Below are positions 43,440-53,034 of a DNA stretch of 64,000 bases, one piece after another. Source of the stretch: Polaribacter sp. ALD11 (lineage in GTDB: Bacteria > Bacteroidota > Bacteroidia > Flavobacteriales > Flavobacteriaceae); the NCBI RefSeq assembly GCF_002831685.1, contig NZ_CP025119.1, forward strand, positions 221,001 to 285,000, read 5' to 3'. Made by a program: the position numbers and the translations under genes. The notes beneath the pieces are model-generated. The model saw nothing but the letters and a program-made list of their open reading frames with translations. It had not been told where the DNA came from and ran no database searches. Each line of letters opens with the position of its first letter. Positions within the stretch are counted from its first letter, which is position 1.

Positions 43440-44891
43440 ATGAAAAGCTATATAAAATATAACGTTATAATTTTTTCAATATTGATGTTTTTATCATGCA
43501 CAAATATTGAAGAATTACAAAATGATCCAAATAGAACCACAGAAGCTACACCAGATTTAATTTTAACAAAACTTTGTATCAACGCATTTAGCAATGTATC
43601 ATTAGATGCTGCTTTAGCCTCAAGGCAAATGGCAAATGTAGATTCAAATGCAGACAGTCAATACTATACTTGGAATAGAGCTTCTTTTAATAATTATGAT
43701 AATTTGAGGGAAGTTGTGCTAATGAGAAAAGAAGCAGAAAGAACAGGTGATACACATTATTTGTTTTTAGCAGATTTCTTTGAAGCCTATTTTATTGTGA
43801 ATACCACCAGTTTTTTTGGAGATATTCCGTATGCTGAAGCTTTAAAACTTACAGAAGGAATTTCACAGCCAAAATACGATTCACAAAAAGAAATATTTTT
43901 AAAGGTATTGAATAAGTTGAAAGAAGCTTCAACTAATTTACCAAGCTCAGGAATTAGCTTTAAAGGAGATATTATTTATAATGGAAACCCTCTAAAATGG
44001 AAAAAACTAATCAATTCTTTTTATTTAAAAGTATTGCTGCAATTATCTAAACATGCCGGTGATGCAGATTTGAATATAAAAGGAAGGTTTAGTGAAATTA
44101 TTTCCAATCCAACTTTGTATCCTTTAATTGAAAACAATGATGAAAGTGGTCAGTTGAAGTTTTTAGATATTGTAGAAAATAGATTTCCTCTATTTAATAG
44201 TAATAGCTTGCAAACAGCTTACACAATGGAAAAGACTTTTATAGACAAAATGAAAAGTTTAGAAGACCCAAGGTTGTTTGAAATAGCACAAAAAATGTCT
44301 TCAGCAGCTAGTTTAAGTACAACTGATTTTAATGCGTATAATGGCGTTTTAGGAAGTGGATTGTTAAGCGATAATCAAACGCAAAATACAAATGGAAATT
44401 CGTCTAGAATTAATGAAAACTACTTTTCAAACCCTGTTAATAAACCGAGTTTTGTTATTAGTTATGCAGAATTGAATTTTATTTTATCTGAAGCAATTGT
44501 TAGAGGTTGGGTTTCTGGTGATGCACAAGAGTATTATCAAAAAGGAATTGAGTCATCATTTACTTTTTACGAAGTTTCAGATAAGGCGGCAACATACCTT
44601 TCAAATTCAAATGTAGCTTTAGTTGCAGGAAGAGAAATACAACAAATTTTAGATCAAAAGCATATTGCAACTTTTCTAAATTCAGGTTGGGTGTCATTTT
44701 TTGATTTCTTAAGAACAGGATATCCTGTATTAGATGTTTCAGGAGCAGGAACAGCAGGTGTTTCTGTACCTAGAAGATGGATGTACCCTAATGAAGAATC
44801 TATTGATAATCCAATAAATTTATCAGAGGCTATTAAAAGACAATTTTCTTCTGGCGATAAAATTAGCGAAGGAACTTGGTTATTTGAATAA
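43440..44891 (+). CDS. SusD/RagB family outer-membrane lipoprotein
   Basis: 483 residues. A lipoprotein signal ends in FLSC (Cys about 20), followed by TNIEELQNDPNRTTEA, typical of SusD-like proteins. The TPR-like N-terminal helices include FFEAYFIVNTTSFFGDIPY, with YAEALK and later YAELNFILSEAIVRGW. The C-terminal GWVSFFDFLRTGYP and PRRWMYPNEE segments are family-typical. It forms the lid of the SusC channel and binds the substrate at the surface. It is the last gene of the operon, ended by a terminator. Confidence 0.94.
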   Translation: MKSYIKYNVIIFSILMFLSCTNIEELQNDPNRTTEATPDLILTKLCINAFSNVSLDAALASRQMANVDSNADSQYYTWNRASFNNYDNLREVVLMRKEAERTGDTHYLFLADFFEAYFIVNTTSFFGDIPYAEALKLTEGISQPKYDSQKEIFLKVLNKLKEASTNLPSSGISFKGDIIYNGNPLKWKKLINSFYLKVLLQLSKHAGDADLNIKGRFSEIISNPTLYPLIENNDESGQLKFLDIVENRFPLFNSNSLQTAYTMEKTFIDKMKSLEDPRLFEIAQKMSSAASLSTTDFNAYNGVLGSGLLSDNQTQNTNGNSSRINENYFSNPVNKPSFVISYAELNFILSEAIVRGWVSGDAQEYYQKGIESSFTFYEVSDKAATYLSNSNVALVAGREIQQILDQKHIATFLNSGWVSFFDFLRTGYPVLDVSGAGTAGVSVPRRWMYPNEESIDNPINLSEAIKRQFSSGDKISEGTWLFE

Positions 44892-44907
44892 GTTTTTTGT
44901 TGCAGGT

Positions 44908-44944
44908 AAAAAAACAGGGTAAATTTTAATTTATCCTGTTTTTT
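44908..44944 (+). terminator. Terminator after susD
   Basis: A long inverted repeat around 44908-44925 and 44928-44944 (AACAGGGTAAATT against AATTTATCCTGTT, one G.U pair) ends in six T. Confidence 0.85.
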
Positions 44945-45025
44945 ATTATTCAAAAATGAAATAAAAGAGGGAATAACTTTACGTACTTTTTTTCTACTAA
45001 GCGGTCTATGCTTATTTTTTAGGAT

Positions 45026-45033
45026 TAATTTTG
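45026..45033 (+). promoter_or_regulatory. -7 box upstream of the 154-aa coiled-coil gene
   Basis: TAATTTTG fits TAnnTTTG and ends 12 bases before the ATG at 45046, a leader of about 8 bases. Confidence 0.45.
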
Positions 45034-45045
45034 TATTTTTAAAAA

Positions 45046-45510
45046 ATGAATAAAAAATATTTTTACTTATTTTTCTTCGGATTTTTCTTTTTACCTTCCA
45101 TAAAAGCCTTAAATATGGAAGTTACACCTAATTATTCATCTTTCATTGAATACAATTATCAAGACAATAGAATATTGATTAAAAAGATAAAAGCGAAACT
45201 AAATGCTTTAGAAAAAAAACGTGAACGATTAATGGTTTTGAAAAAATGGTCTGATTCTAATGAAAATAACTATCTCCTTAAAATTAATAAACTAAGAGAT
45301 AGTTTAGAAGAATTAGGGGAAAGTTCAACAAAAAAACTAGACGCAGATGAGGTTATAAAAAAGCTTCAAAAACAATTAAAGTTTCTTAATAATGCTAGAG
45401 TAAACAAAAATGCAAAAGAAATTTGGACAATAAAAGACGATTCAATTTATGAGAAAAAAGCCAGTATTTTAATTGATAGTATTATTAAATTGAGAATAAA
45501 GAAAGAGTAA
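45046..45510 (+). CDS. Secreted coiled-coil protein of unknown function
   Basis: 154 residues with a signal peptide (about 1-21, FFLPSIKA) and a lysine-rich helical body with heptad character (about 48-115: KIKAKLNALEKKRERLMVL and EVIKKLQKQLKFLNN). No domain is recognised. It is a single gene in its own transcription unit, converging with uvrB (25 bases apart, no terminator seen). Composition resembles the neighbours. Confidence 0.7.
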   Translation: MNKKYFYLFFFGFFFLPSIKALNMEVTPNYSSFIEYNYQDNRILIKKIKAKLNALEKKRERLMVLKKWSDSNENNYLLKINKLRDSLEELGESSTKKLDADEVIKKLQKQLKFLNNARVNKNAKEIWTIKDDSIYEKKASILIDSIIKLRIKKE

Positions 45511-45535
45511 TTTTCGATATTGCATTTCGTTCTAA

Positions 45536-47524
45536 TTACAAACTTTCTTTTAAAACAGCAATTTCATCACGTAATTTAGCAGCAACAATAAAGTCTAAAT
45601 TTTTAGCAGCGGCTTCCATTTGCTTGCGTTTTTCTCTAATTCTTTTTTCTATTTCTTCTTTAGGTAAATATTGTAAATCTTGTTCTGCAGCCACCTGCTT
45701 TGCATTGTCATAATGGTAGCTGGAAACAGCAGATTTTGTTAAAGTATCATCTATTTTTTTGTTAATCTGAGTAGGTGTAATGTTGTGTTTGGTATTGTAT
45801 GCAATTTGTTTTTCTCTTCTTCTATCTGTTTCATCAATGGTTTTTTGCATACTTTTTGTCATTTTATCAGCATACAAAATAGCCAATCCATTTACATTTC
45901 TAGCGGCTCTTCCAATAGTTTGTGTAAGTGATTTTACATTTCTTAAAAAACCTTCTTTATCTGCATCTAAAATGGCAACCAAAGAAACTTCTGGTAAATC
46001 TAAACCTTCACGCAATAAGTTTACACCAATTAGAACGTCAAACAAACCTTTACGAAGATCTTGCATAATTTCTACACGCTCTAAAGTATCTACATCTGAA
46101 TGAATATATCTACAACGTATATTTACTCTTGTTAGATATTTTGTTAATTCTTCTGCCATTCTTTTAGTAAGTGTGGTTACTAAAGTACGTTCGTCTTTCT
46201 CTACTCGAATTTGTATTTCTTCAATTAAATCATCTATTTGATTTAAACTTGGGCGTACTTCTATAATCGGATCTAATAAACCTGTTGGTCTAATAATTTG
46301 TTCAACAAAAACACCTTCTGTTTTTTCTAATTCATAGTCTGCAGGCGTTGCAGAAACAAAAATGGTCTGATTCTGAATTGCTTCAAACTCATCAAATTTT
46401 AAAGGACGATTGTCCATTGCTGCGGGTAATCTGAATCCGTATTCTACTAAATTTTCTTTTCTACTTCTATCGCCACCATACATTGCATGTGTTTGTGGTA
46501 CGGTAACATGGCTTTCATCAATAATCATTAAATAATCATCCGGAAAATAATCTAACAAGCAGAAAGGTCTTGTTCCTGGCAATCTTCCGTCTAAATATCT
46601 CGAATAATTTTCAATTCCAGAACAATAGCCCAATTCACGAATCATTTCTAAATCGAATTCTGTGCGTTCTTTAATTCGTTTTGCTTCTAAGTGTTTTCCT
46701 ATTTCATTGAAAAAAGCAACTTGTTTCATCATATCATCTTGAATCTGATGGATTGCATTTTGTAAAACATCAGGAGAAGTCACGAATAAATTTGCAGGAT
46801 AAATACTTAATTCTTCGAAAGTATTTATTACTGCGTTACTTTCTAAATCGAATAATTCTATTTCTTCAATTTCATCACCAAAAAAGTGAATTCGATACCC
46901 ATTATCTCCATAAGAAGGATAAATAGTTACAACATCTCCTTTTACTTTAAATGTTCCGCTTTTTATTTCATGTTCTGTTCTAGAATATAAACTTTGCACC
47001 AATTGATGTAAAAATTTTGTTCTAGATATTAATTGACCAACTTGAACAGGAATTACATTTTTCTTAAATTCTACAGGGTTTCCAATACCATATAGGCAAG
47101 AAACCGAAGCAACCACCAAAACATCTCTTCTACCAGAAAGGAGGGAAGAGGTAGTGCTTAAACGTAGACGCTCTATATCTTCATTAATAGATAAATCTTT
47201 CTCTATATAGGTTCCTGTTACTGGAATATATGCTTCTGGTTGGTAATAATCATAGTAAGAAACAAAATACTCAACGGCGTTTTCTGGAAAAAACTGCTTA
47301 AACTCTGAATATAATTGTGCTGCCAACGTTTTATTATGCGCTAAAACTAAGGTCGGTTTTTTAACTTCTTTTACAACATTTGCTACTGTAAAAGTTTTAC
47401 CAGAACCTGTTACACCTAATAATGTTTGAAACTTTTCACCAGCAATAATACCTTCAGAAAGTTCTTTAATTGCTTGTGGTTGATCTCCTGTTGGAGAAAA
47501 TTCTGAGACTAATTTGAATTCCAT
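45536..47524 (-). CDS. uvrB: UvrABC excinuclease subunit B
   Basis: 662 residues of nucleotide excision repair. Walker A is GVTGSGKT (37-44). The DNA-clamping beta-hairpin [13 protein letters not shown] is followed by later helicase motifs ([62 protein letters not shown]). The C-terminal UVR domain (about 620-655: [18 protein letters not shown]) binds UvrC. Length and motif set are complete. A TATTTTTA box just upstream of the ATG is a weak promoter candidate. Confidence 0.98.
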   Translation of the reverse strand: MEFKLVSEFSPTGDQPQAIKELSEGIIAGEKFQTLLGVTGSGKTFTVANVVKEVKKPTLVLAHNKTLAAQLYSEFKQFFPENAVEYFVSYYDYYQPEAYIPVTGTYIEKDLSINEDIERLRLSTTSSLLSGRRDVLVVASVSCLYGIGNPVEFKKNVIPVQVGQLISRTKFLHQLVQSLYSRTEHEIKSGTFKVKGDVVTIYPSYGDNGYRIHFFGDEIEEIELFDLESNAVINTFEELSIYPANLFVTSPDVLQNAIHQIQDDMMKQVAFFNEIGKHLEAKRIKERTEFDLEMIRELGYCSGIENYSRYLDGRLPGTRPFCLLDYFPDDYLMIIDESHVTVPQTHAMYGGDRSRKENLVEYGFRLPAAMDNRPLKFDEFEAIQNQTIFVSATPADYELEKTEGVFVEQIIRPTGLLDPIIEVRPSLNQIDDLIEEIQIRVEKDERTLVTTLTKRMAEELTKYLTRVNIRCRYIHSDVDTLERVEIMQDLRKGLFDVLIGVNLLREGLDLPEVSLVAILDADKEGFLRNVKSLTQTIGRAARNVNGLAILYADKMTKSMQKTIDETDRRREKQIAYNTKHNITPTQINKKIDDTLTKSAVSSYHYDNAKQVAAEQDLQYLPKEEIEKRIREKRKQMEAAAKNLDFIVAAKLRDEIAVLKESL

Positions 47525-47570
47525 ACTGTAAAAATACGTATACTTCTTTCATAAAAAAATAAACCTAATA

Positions 47571-50459
47571 TTATTTTCTTATTAGCGAAAAATGACCTGT
47601 CTTTTTTCTGACATTACCGTTCAGGTCAATTAAAGTAGCACTGTACCAATAATCATTGGAAGGAAGTAACTTTCCGTTATAAGTACCATTCCAACCATCA
47701 TTTGTTTTTAGATCTATATTCTTTAGAATTTTGCCAAATCTGTCAAAAACTTGGAGTTTTACTTCGTTATAAAAAGTATTATCTACTCCTAGTATTTTCC
47801 ATTTATCAAGAACACCGTCTTCATTTGGAGAGAAATGTCTTTGGAAAAAGAGAAAAGAAACTTTTTTTGTATTTATAATACGGCCACAATTATTTCGATC
47901 TCTAATAAAAACCTTGTTTAAACCAGCGGGAACATTTTTAAAAGTATAAGATAAGTTTTCTGAGCCTTTTACAAAATTTGTAAGTGAATCATCATTAAGA
48001 GCATATTCATAATCGCCTTTACCAGTAACTTTAACTGTAATTGTATTGTCTGTAGGGTTTTCTTGATCGTCTATAAAGGTAATTGATTCAGGTTCTAAAA
48101 GTGCTTCATTAGATTCTAATACGGTAAATGTATTGTAGCCTGTGGTAAAAGAATTATCTGTTGTTATGCTCGTATCATTTTCATAACCTCTAGAAGCTTC
48201 AACTCTATATGTTCCCTCTTTATTTGCTTCTAAAATAGCATTTGTTTCACCAGATAATAAACTTCCGTTTAAATACCAGATATAGCTATCGGTAGGAACA
48301 CCTGTATCTGCATCTAAGTTTTCTGTAAATGGCTGTGGAGAATCAATAGGATTGCTTACACAAAGAATTATGGGAGTTGTGTTGCCTTTTGGTGTTGGGC
48401 GTTCATTTACATAAAAGTTAAACTTACCTACCCCAGCACATGTATTTCCTTTAGATATTCGAACGTATATTACTGTGCTGTCTGTAAAATTATTTTGAGT
48501 ATAGGTTTCTATTTTATTTATTTCTTTTTCTGCATCAAGTTTATTTAAGTAGAAATAAAACTGAAAATCTGTCTTATTAAAAGAGCTGTTTTTAAGTGTA
48601 ATATCGTCAATCTTAGCGTCAAAATTAAAAATAGTATCTCCAGAACCTTTACTATTTCTTGCATTGAGGCTATTTATATTTTCATCTAATTCACTCTCAT
48701 ATATATCAGTATAAGTATCTAAAGAGGTTGCCGTTATTTTTAAGTCGATTTCTCCTGTGCTATAACAGCCTGTAATATTATTCGTAACTTTTACTAATAA
48801 TTTATGGTTAAAGGGATTTATTGATGGGTTTCTGTACCCAACCTTATTAATAATAGGAGTTGTATAATTAGTATCTCCCGGTTCAAAGAAATCTACATTT
48901 ACGTCAGTAGCACCTTCAGACAATTCTGTTTCTTTAGACTCTAAATTGAAGGATGTAATACCATCGGTAGAAACACTATCAAAATCACATTGATTATAGG
49001 TGTCAATTGAATTTACTTGAGGTAAAGTGTTTACTGTCAAATTAAATGTAGCATTATATTCGATAGTATTAGTGCATGAATCCTCTAGTGTAATAACTAA
49101 ACTATAACTACCAGAATTTGTAGTTTGTAGGTTGGTTAACTCTAGTTTATATGCTGGAGCAGAAGAAGGTAGTTCTACTTTAGTAGTTCCGTTATCAAAA
49201 GTCCATGTATAGTTTAAATTAGTACCTGTAATAGTTTCTGGGATAATGGTTTTACTTTCTCCAATGCAAACCTGTAAATTTTCAAAGTTAACAACTTCAT
49301 CTGTGTCTTCGTCTTTAATACCTACATCTAAGAAGAAAGATTGAATAAATGGAGGTAAGCCTTCTGTGGAATTTTGACCATTTAGAGGCAAGCCATCTTC
49401 TACAAAATTAATAGCACTACCATCTTTCTCTGGGAAATTAATGATACCTAAAAAACTTTGACGACTTCTAGCATAATATATTTTTCCATCGGAAGCTAGT
49501 TGCAATGCACCTCTGTACCCTGTTGAAGTTCTATATATCTCTTTAGAACTAGCATTTATAGCTGTTATATCACTGCTACTTAAATCATATTGAACAATAC
49601 TAGCATTACTTGGGGCGTTTATTAAACCAGTACGATTATTAAGCTGACTGTGGGCTCCTGTAGATATGTATAATTTTTTACTACTTCTAGAGAACCCTAC
49701 ACCATAGCTGCTTAAGCCATGAATATCTAAGTTTTTTTCATTGGATATTTCACCTGTAGCAGGATCAAAATCGTACAAGTAAGTGGCTCCGTCTCCTTGA
49801 GATGCACTTACAAGGGTTTTACCATCTGGAGAAACTTTTAAAGCTCCTCTTAAGTTTGATATAAAGCTATGATCTGATATTACCGCCGTTCTATTTACTC
49901 CGTTGCTATCTATGAGGTAAGCGTAAAATTTATTGCTATCTGAAGTAACAACCCAAAAGGTGTTACATAACTTACCTTTAACTGCAGTTATTTTTTCGTT
50001 TGCGATTGCATTAATTGCTGTAGGTAAATAAATATTTTTATCTGTAACTTCACCTAAACCATCATTTCTAGAAATATCTACTGTGGAATAATTAACTCCG
50101 TCTATGTTATTACCGTCAGTAACTGTAAAAATATAATAAATATTATTATTTAATGGTTTTGGAACAATGATGGCCGATTGTGTACTAGATGAATTACCAA
50201 GAAGCCCTCTTCCGTTAGACATAATTGTACCAGTATTACTGTAGACAGTTTGACCATCAGTGTAAAACTGTAAAACACCCTCAGAATTTGAAATAGATGC
50301 AGAACCTTCATCTGTAGAAAGTGCTCCTCTAATTGCTTTTGGAGGAAAACTAGTGAAATCTAAACCAGCATTCTCGCCAAAATACCAAAAATTAGCTTCT
50401 TTTTGAGAAAATGTATTTAATGCAATAAAAAGTAAAAATAGAGTTAATATATTTTTCAT
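47571..50459 (-). CDS. Large surface protein with T9SS type B (gliding motility-associated) C-terminal domain
   Basis: 962 residues with a signal peptide (about 1-18, LNTFSQ). Residues about 20-370 resemble a beta-propeller, with repeats of the type LRGALKVSPDGKTLVSA and GALQLASDGKIYYARS. Ig/PKD-like segments follow (about 400-880). The C-terminal domain of about 90 residues (FFQRHFSPNEDGVLDKW, then VFDRFGKILKN and WNGTYNGKLLPSNDYWY) is the type B sorting signal of the type IX secretion system. It is therefore exported and possibly attached to the surface. Confidence 0.93.
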   Translation of the reverse strand: MKNILTLFLLFIALNTFSQKEANFWYFGENAGLDFTSFPPKAIRGALSTDEGSASISNSEGVLQFYTDGQTVYSNTGTIMSNGRGLLGNSSSTQSAIIVPKPLNNNIYYIFTVTDGNNIDGVNYSTVDISRNDGLGEVTDKNIYLPTAINAIANEKITAVKGKLCNTFWVVTSDSNKFYAYLIDSNGVNRTAVISDHSFISNLRGALKVSPDGKTLVSASQGDGATYLYDFDPATGEISNEKNLDIHGLSSYGVGFSRSSKKLYISTGAHSQLNNRTGLINAPSNASIVQYDLSSSDITAINASSKEIYRTSTGYRGALQLASDGKIYYARSRQSFLGIINFPEKDGSAINFVEDGLPLNGQNSTEGLPPFIQSFFLDVGIKDEDTDEVVNFENLQVCIGESKTIIPETITGTNLNYTWTFDNGTTKVELPSSAPAYKLELTNLQTTNSGSYSLVITLEDSCTNTIEYNATFNLTVNTLPQVNSIDTYNQCDFDSVSTDGITSFNLESKETELSEGATDVNVDFFEPGDTNYTTPIINKVGYRNPSINPFNHKLLVKVTNNITGCYSTGEIDLKITATSLDTYTDIYESELDENINSLNARNSKGSGDTIFNFDAKIDDITLKNSSFNKTDFQFYFYLNKLDAEKEINKIETYTQNNFTDSTVIYVRISKGNTCAGVGKFNFYVNERPTPKGNTTPIILCVSNPIDSPQPFTENLDADTGVPTDSYIWYLNGSLLSGETNAILEANKEGTYRVEASRGYENDTSITTDNSFTTGYNTFTVLESNEALLEPESITFIDDQENPTDNTITVKVTGKGDYEYALNDDSLTNFVKGSENLSYTFKNVPAGLNKVFIRDRNNCGRIINTKKVSFLFFQRHFSPNEDGVLDKWKILGVDNTFYNEVKLQVFDRFGKILKNIDLKTNDGWNGTYNGKLLPSNDYWYSATLIDLNGNVRKKTGHFSLIRK

Positions 50460-50484
50460 TTGATGGTATTTCTTTTCTTAACAC

Positions 50485-50492
50485 CAAATATA
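50485..50492 (-). promoter_or_regulatory. -7 box of the T9SS type B protein gene
   Basis: TATATTTG on the minus strand, 25 bases before the ATG at 50459. No clear -33 TTG. Confidence 0.45.
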
Positions 50493-50503
50493 TTTAAAAA
50501 GTA

Positions 50504-51349
50504 TTATAAATCTCTCTTTTTTAACAGTGCGAAAGACAAGTAGATGAATATAAATGTCCAAACAGAAACAATTATGATTGTTGAGAAATCTACAGCGTAG
50601 CTTTTTGTAAATGTTTCTCCTATTTGGTTTGCGACAGATCTAACGGCGCCTAATCTTGTAAAAGGCTCTTTTATTAAGTTAGACATTGCTTCAAAAGGAA
50701 GAAATTGCATTATAGCATCTACTTTTTCACTGATGTTTTCAGAATCTTTGAAACTCCAAAATAAGTAGCCCTTAAAAATACTTTCAGCAAAGAACCAAAC
50801 CACCATTGCTCCAACGGCAAAAGCAGATCTTTTTACTAAAATACCGAAGAATAAACCCATAGAAAAGAAAGCAACTAATTTAATAAAGAATGCTAAAAGA
50901 TATTGTAAATCTGAAGTTATAATGGCAAACTCATTGTAATCTGAATAGCATAAACCTAAAATTAATGAAATTACAAAAACAAAAACTGTAGATACTAGAG
51001 CAAAAACAACTACGGTATAAAATTTAGAAAGAATAAATTCTTTTTTACTTAAACCGTCAATTAAGTTTTGTTTTAATGTTTTGTAGCTATATTCATTCGC
51101 CATCATAGAAACAATAACTAAGAGTAGAAAGAATTTTAAAATAGCAGCCATATACGTGTTAAAATGCCAGATGTAAGGGAAGTTAAAGATTCCTATCTCT
51201 GCTAAATGAAATTTAATTGGACCAACATCGAACTTTATTGCTGCTATTAGGGCAATACAAGTTAATAAGCCAAAATAAATTAGCGACAAAACTTTACTTG
51301 CTTTGTTGTATTTTAATTTATGAAATTCTATCGTTAATAATCTTAACAT
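50504..51349 (-). CDS. ABC-2 type transporter permease
   Basis: 281 residues with six membrane helices (about 20-38, 63-82, 112-135, 148-170, 177-196, 254-275). ANEYSYKTLKQNLIDGLSKKEF follows the second helix, the usual coupling-region pattern of BcrB/NatB-like permeases. It pairs with the ATPase gene 57 bases upstream; the two form an exporter of unknown substrate. A dispersed-type GC-rich element lies in the gap between them. Confidence 0.88.
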   Translation of the reverse strand: MLRLLTIEFHKLKYNKASKVLSLIYFGLLTCIALIAAIKFDVGPIKFHLAEIGIFNFPYIWHFNTYMAAILKFFLLLVIVSMMANEYSYKTLKQNLIDGLSKKEFILSKFYTVVVFALVSTVFVFVISLILGLCYSDYNEFAIITSDLQYLLAFFIKLVAFFSMGLFFGILVKRSAFAVGAMVVWFFAESIFKGYLFWSFKDSENISEKVDAIMQFLPFEAMSNLIKEPFTRLGAVRSVANQIGETFTKSYAVDFSTIIIVSVWTFIFIYLSFALLKKRDL

Positions 51350-51373
51350 GATGTTTTGTGTTTTATTGAAATA

Positions 51374-51397
51374 GTTCTCGACTGCGCTCGAACGAAC
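51374..51397. repeat. Short GC-rich imperfect palindrome resembling dispersed flavobacterial repeats
   Basis: In the ABC gene gap, GTTCTCGACTGCGCTCGAAC and its GAACA continuation form an imperfect inverted repeat (GTTC-TCGA ... TCGA-acGAAC). It is clearly GC-richer than the surroundings. From memory, elements with the core TCGACTGCGCTCGA occur many times in intergenic regions of Flavobacteriaceae genomes. I see only one copy in this window. Confidence 0.5.
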
Positions 51398-51406
51398 ATT
51401 TTATAA

Positions 51407-52306
51407 TTAGTTGTTGTTTGTTAAATCTAAGAATTGTTGTTCTAAGCTTGGTTTACGTTTTACCAAATGACTTAAAACAATGCCTTTGTTAAATAAAAAG
51501 GTGTTCATTTCTTTGGGGGATAGAGCATCATTTAAAGTAGCAATAATCGTTTCATGATCTTTGGTTACTTTATTTATTGATGGGTGTTTTTCTAATTCAG
51601 CCAATAACTTTTCTTCATTTTCATCTACTTTCAACTCAAATAAACCATTAGAGGCAGTCATTTCATCGACTCTACCGCTGTATAATTTTACTCCTTTTCT
51701 AATAACAACCACATGAGAACACACTTTTTCAACTTCATCTAATAGGTGAGAAGCTAATAAAATAGTAGTTCCTCTACTTGCAATTTCATTAATAATTTGT
51801 CTAATTTCATGAATTCCTTGAGGATCTAAACCATTAGTAGGTTCATCTAAAATTAGAATTTCAGGATCATTTAACAAAGCAGAAGCAATTGCCAAACGTT
51901 GCTTCATACCTAAAGAGAAGGTTTTAAACTTGCTGTTTTTTCTATCGTAAAGATTTACAGTTTTTAATTTCTCATCAATTTTATCTGCAGATATTCCTTT
52001 GATTGTACAAATCAGTTTTAGGTTTTGTACAGCAGTCATGTAAGGGTAAAAGTTAGGTCTTTCTATAATTGCACCTACCTTTTTTAAGGCTTCATGTGTA
52101 GATAGTTTTCCATTAAACCAAGAAAATTCGCCAGAAGTTCTGTTTACAACATTTAAGATAATTCCTAAAGTGGTCGATTTCCCACTTCCGTTTGGACCTA
52201 AAATTCCGTAAACATTTCCTTTTTTAATATCAAAAGAAAGATTGTTTACTGCATGAATAGTTCCGTATTTTTTATCGAGGTTTTTAAGTGATAAGATAGT
52301 TTCCAA
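51407..52306 (-). CDS. ABC transporter ATP-binding protein (BcrA/NatA-type)
   Basis: 299 residues. Walker A GPNGSGKST, Q loop AIIERPNFYPYMT, signature FSLGMKQRLAIASALLNDPEILILDEPTNGLDP with Walker B (quoted in two parts: FSLGMKQRLAIASA and ILILDEPTNGLDP) and the H loop LLASHLLDEV. The C-terminal extension of about 80 residues is typical of BcrA-like ATPases. The start is TTG at 52306. It partners the permease at 50504-51349. Confidence 0.92.
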   Translation of the reverse strand: METILSLKNLDKKYGTIHAVNNLSFDIKKGNVYGILGPNGSGKSTTLGIILNVVNRTSGEFSWFNGKLSTHEALKKVGAIIERPNFYPYMTAVQNLKLICTIKGISADKIDEKLKTVNLYDRKNSKFKTFSLGMKQRLAIASALLNDPEILILDEPTNGLDPQGIHEIRQIINEIASRGTTILLASHLLDEVEKVCSHVVVIRKGVKLYSGRVDEMTASNGLFELKVDENEEKLLAELEKHPSINKVTKDHETIIATLNDALSPKEMNTFLFNKGIVLSHLVKRKPSLEQQFLDLTNNN

Positions 52307-52459
52307 AGAAATTGTGTTTAGTCGATTATAAATGTAAGACGACTAATTTACAATTTTGTTACTTAAAAACTGTTTAATTATTGAATTGTGTAAATGTTTA
52401 ATTGAAATAAATAAAGGGTAGTAAATTTAGAAATAAGAAGATTAAGATTTAAACGTGTA

Positions 52460-52963
52460 TTAATATTCAGTATAGTCGAAATCATCATCGAAATGACCAA
52501 ATTCGTCATCAATATCTTCCTCATCTCCAAAACCATCATCTAATTTTTCTGCAATAAATTCTTTCTCAGGAGCTTCATTAGGAATTTCTCCAACGGTAAG
52601 AATAATTTGAGGTAAACCTTCTTTTTTTTCTGAAGAAACCTCAATAACATCTACATAGAAAGTCCACATTTTTAAGAAATCGTACACATAAATTAATTTG
52701 TCATTTTCTTCTGGTAATGTATCATTTAAAACACACTTTTGCATAGAAATACCTTCGCCAACTTCTTCCATATTAAATAACGGAATTTCTTCACCTTGAT
52801 TCCACTCTTCATCAGTTCTGTAAAAAGAGGCCATTTCTCTACCTCCAAAACCAAATGATTTTGCAATTGTTAGGTGTAAATCTTCTAAATTTAAGTTGTC
52901 TTCAACTAAAATTGTTCTAATTACATCTTCTTTAGTGTCTAAAATTACGCGTATTTTGTACAT
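52460..52963 (-). CDS. Plasmid pRiA4b ORF-3 / IS1096 passenger TnpR-like family protein
   Basis: 167 residues. The N-terminal domain (about 1-115) has the family pattern MYKIRVILDTKEDVIRTI, LEDLHLTIAKSFGFGGREM and MWTFYVDVIEV. The C-terminal 40 residues are extremely acidic (DDGFGDEEDIDDEFGHFDDDF). The family name comes from plasmid and IS passenger genes, but chromosomal members are common and the biochemical role is not known. No transposase or terminal repeats flank it. A -7 box (52987-52994) lies upstream. Confidence 0.8.
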   Translation of the reverse strand: MYKIRVILDTKEDVIRTILVEDNLNLEDLHLTIAKSFGFGGREMASFYRTDEEWNQGEEIPLFNMEEVGEGISMQKCVLNDTLPEENDKLIYVYDFLKMWTFYVDVIEVSSEKKEGLPQIILTVGEIPNEAPEKEFIAEKLDDGFGDEEDIDDEFGHFDDDFDYTEY

Positions 52964-52986
52964 AGAATGCTTTAGCTTTTCAGTTG

Positions 52987-52994
52987 CAAAAATA
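52987..52994 (-). promoter_or_regulatory. -7 box of the pRiA4b ORF-3-like gene
   Basis: TATTTTTG on the minus strand, 23 bases upstream of the ATG at 52963. Confidence 0.42.
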
Positions 52995-53034
52995 CAATTT
53001 TTTATACGTATTTTTACATATTAAATAATCGATT

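Noticed and set aside
52460..52963. Possible insertion sequence, suggested by the IS1096 passenger-like gene
   Set aside because: No transposase, terminal inverted repeats or target-site duplication is visible on either side.
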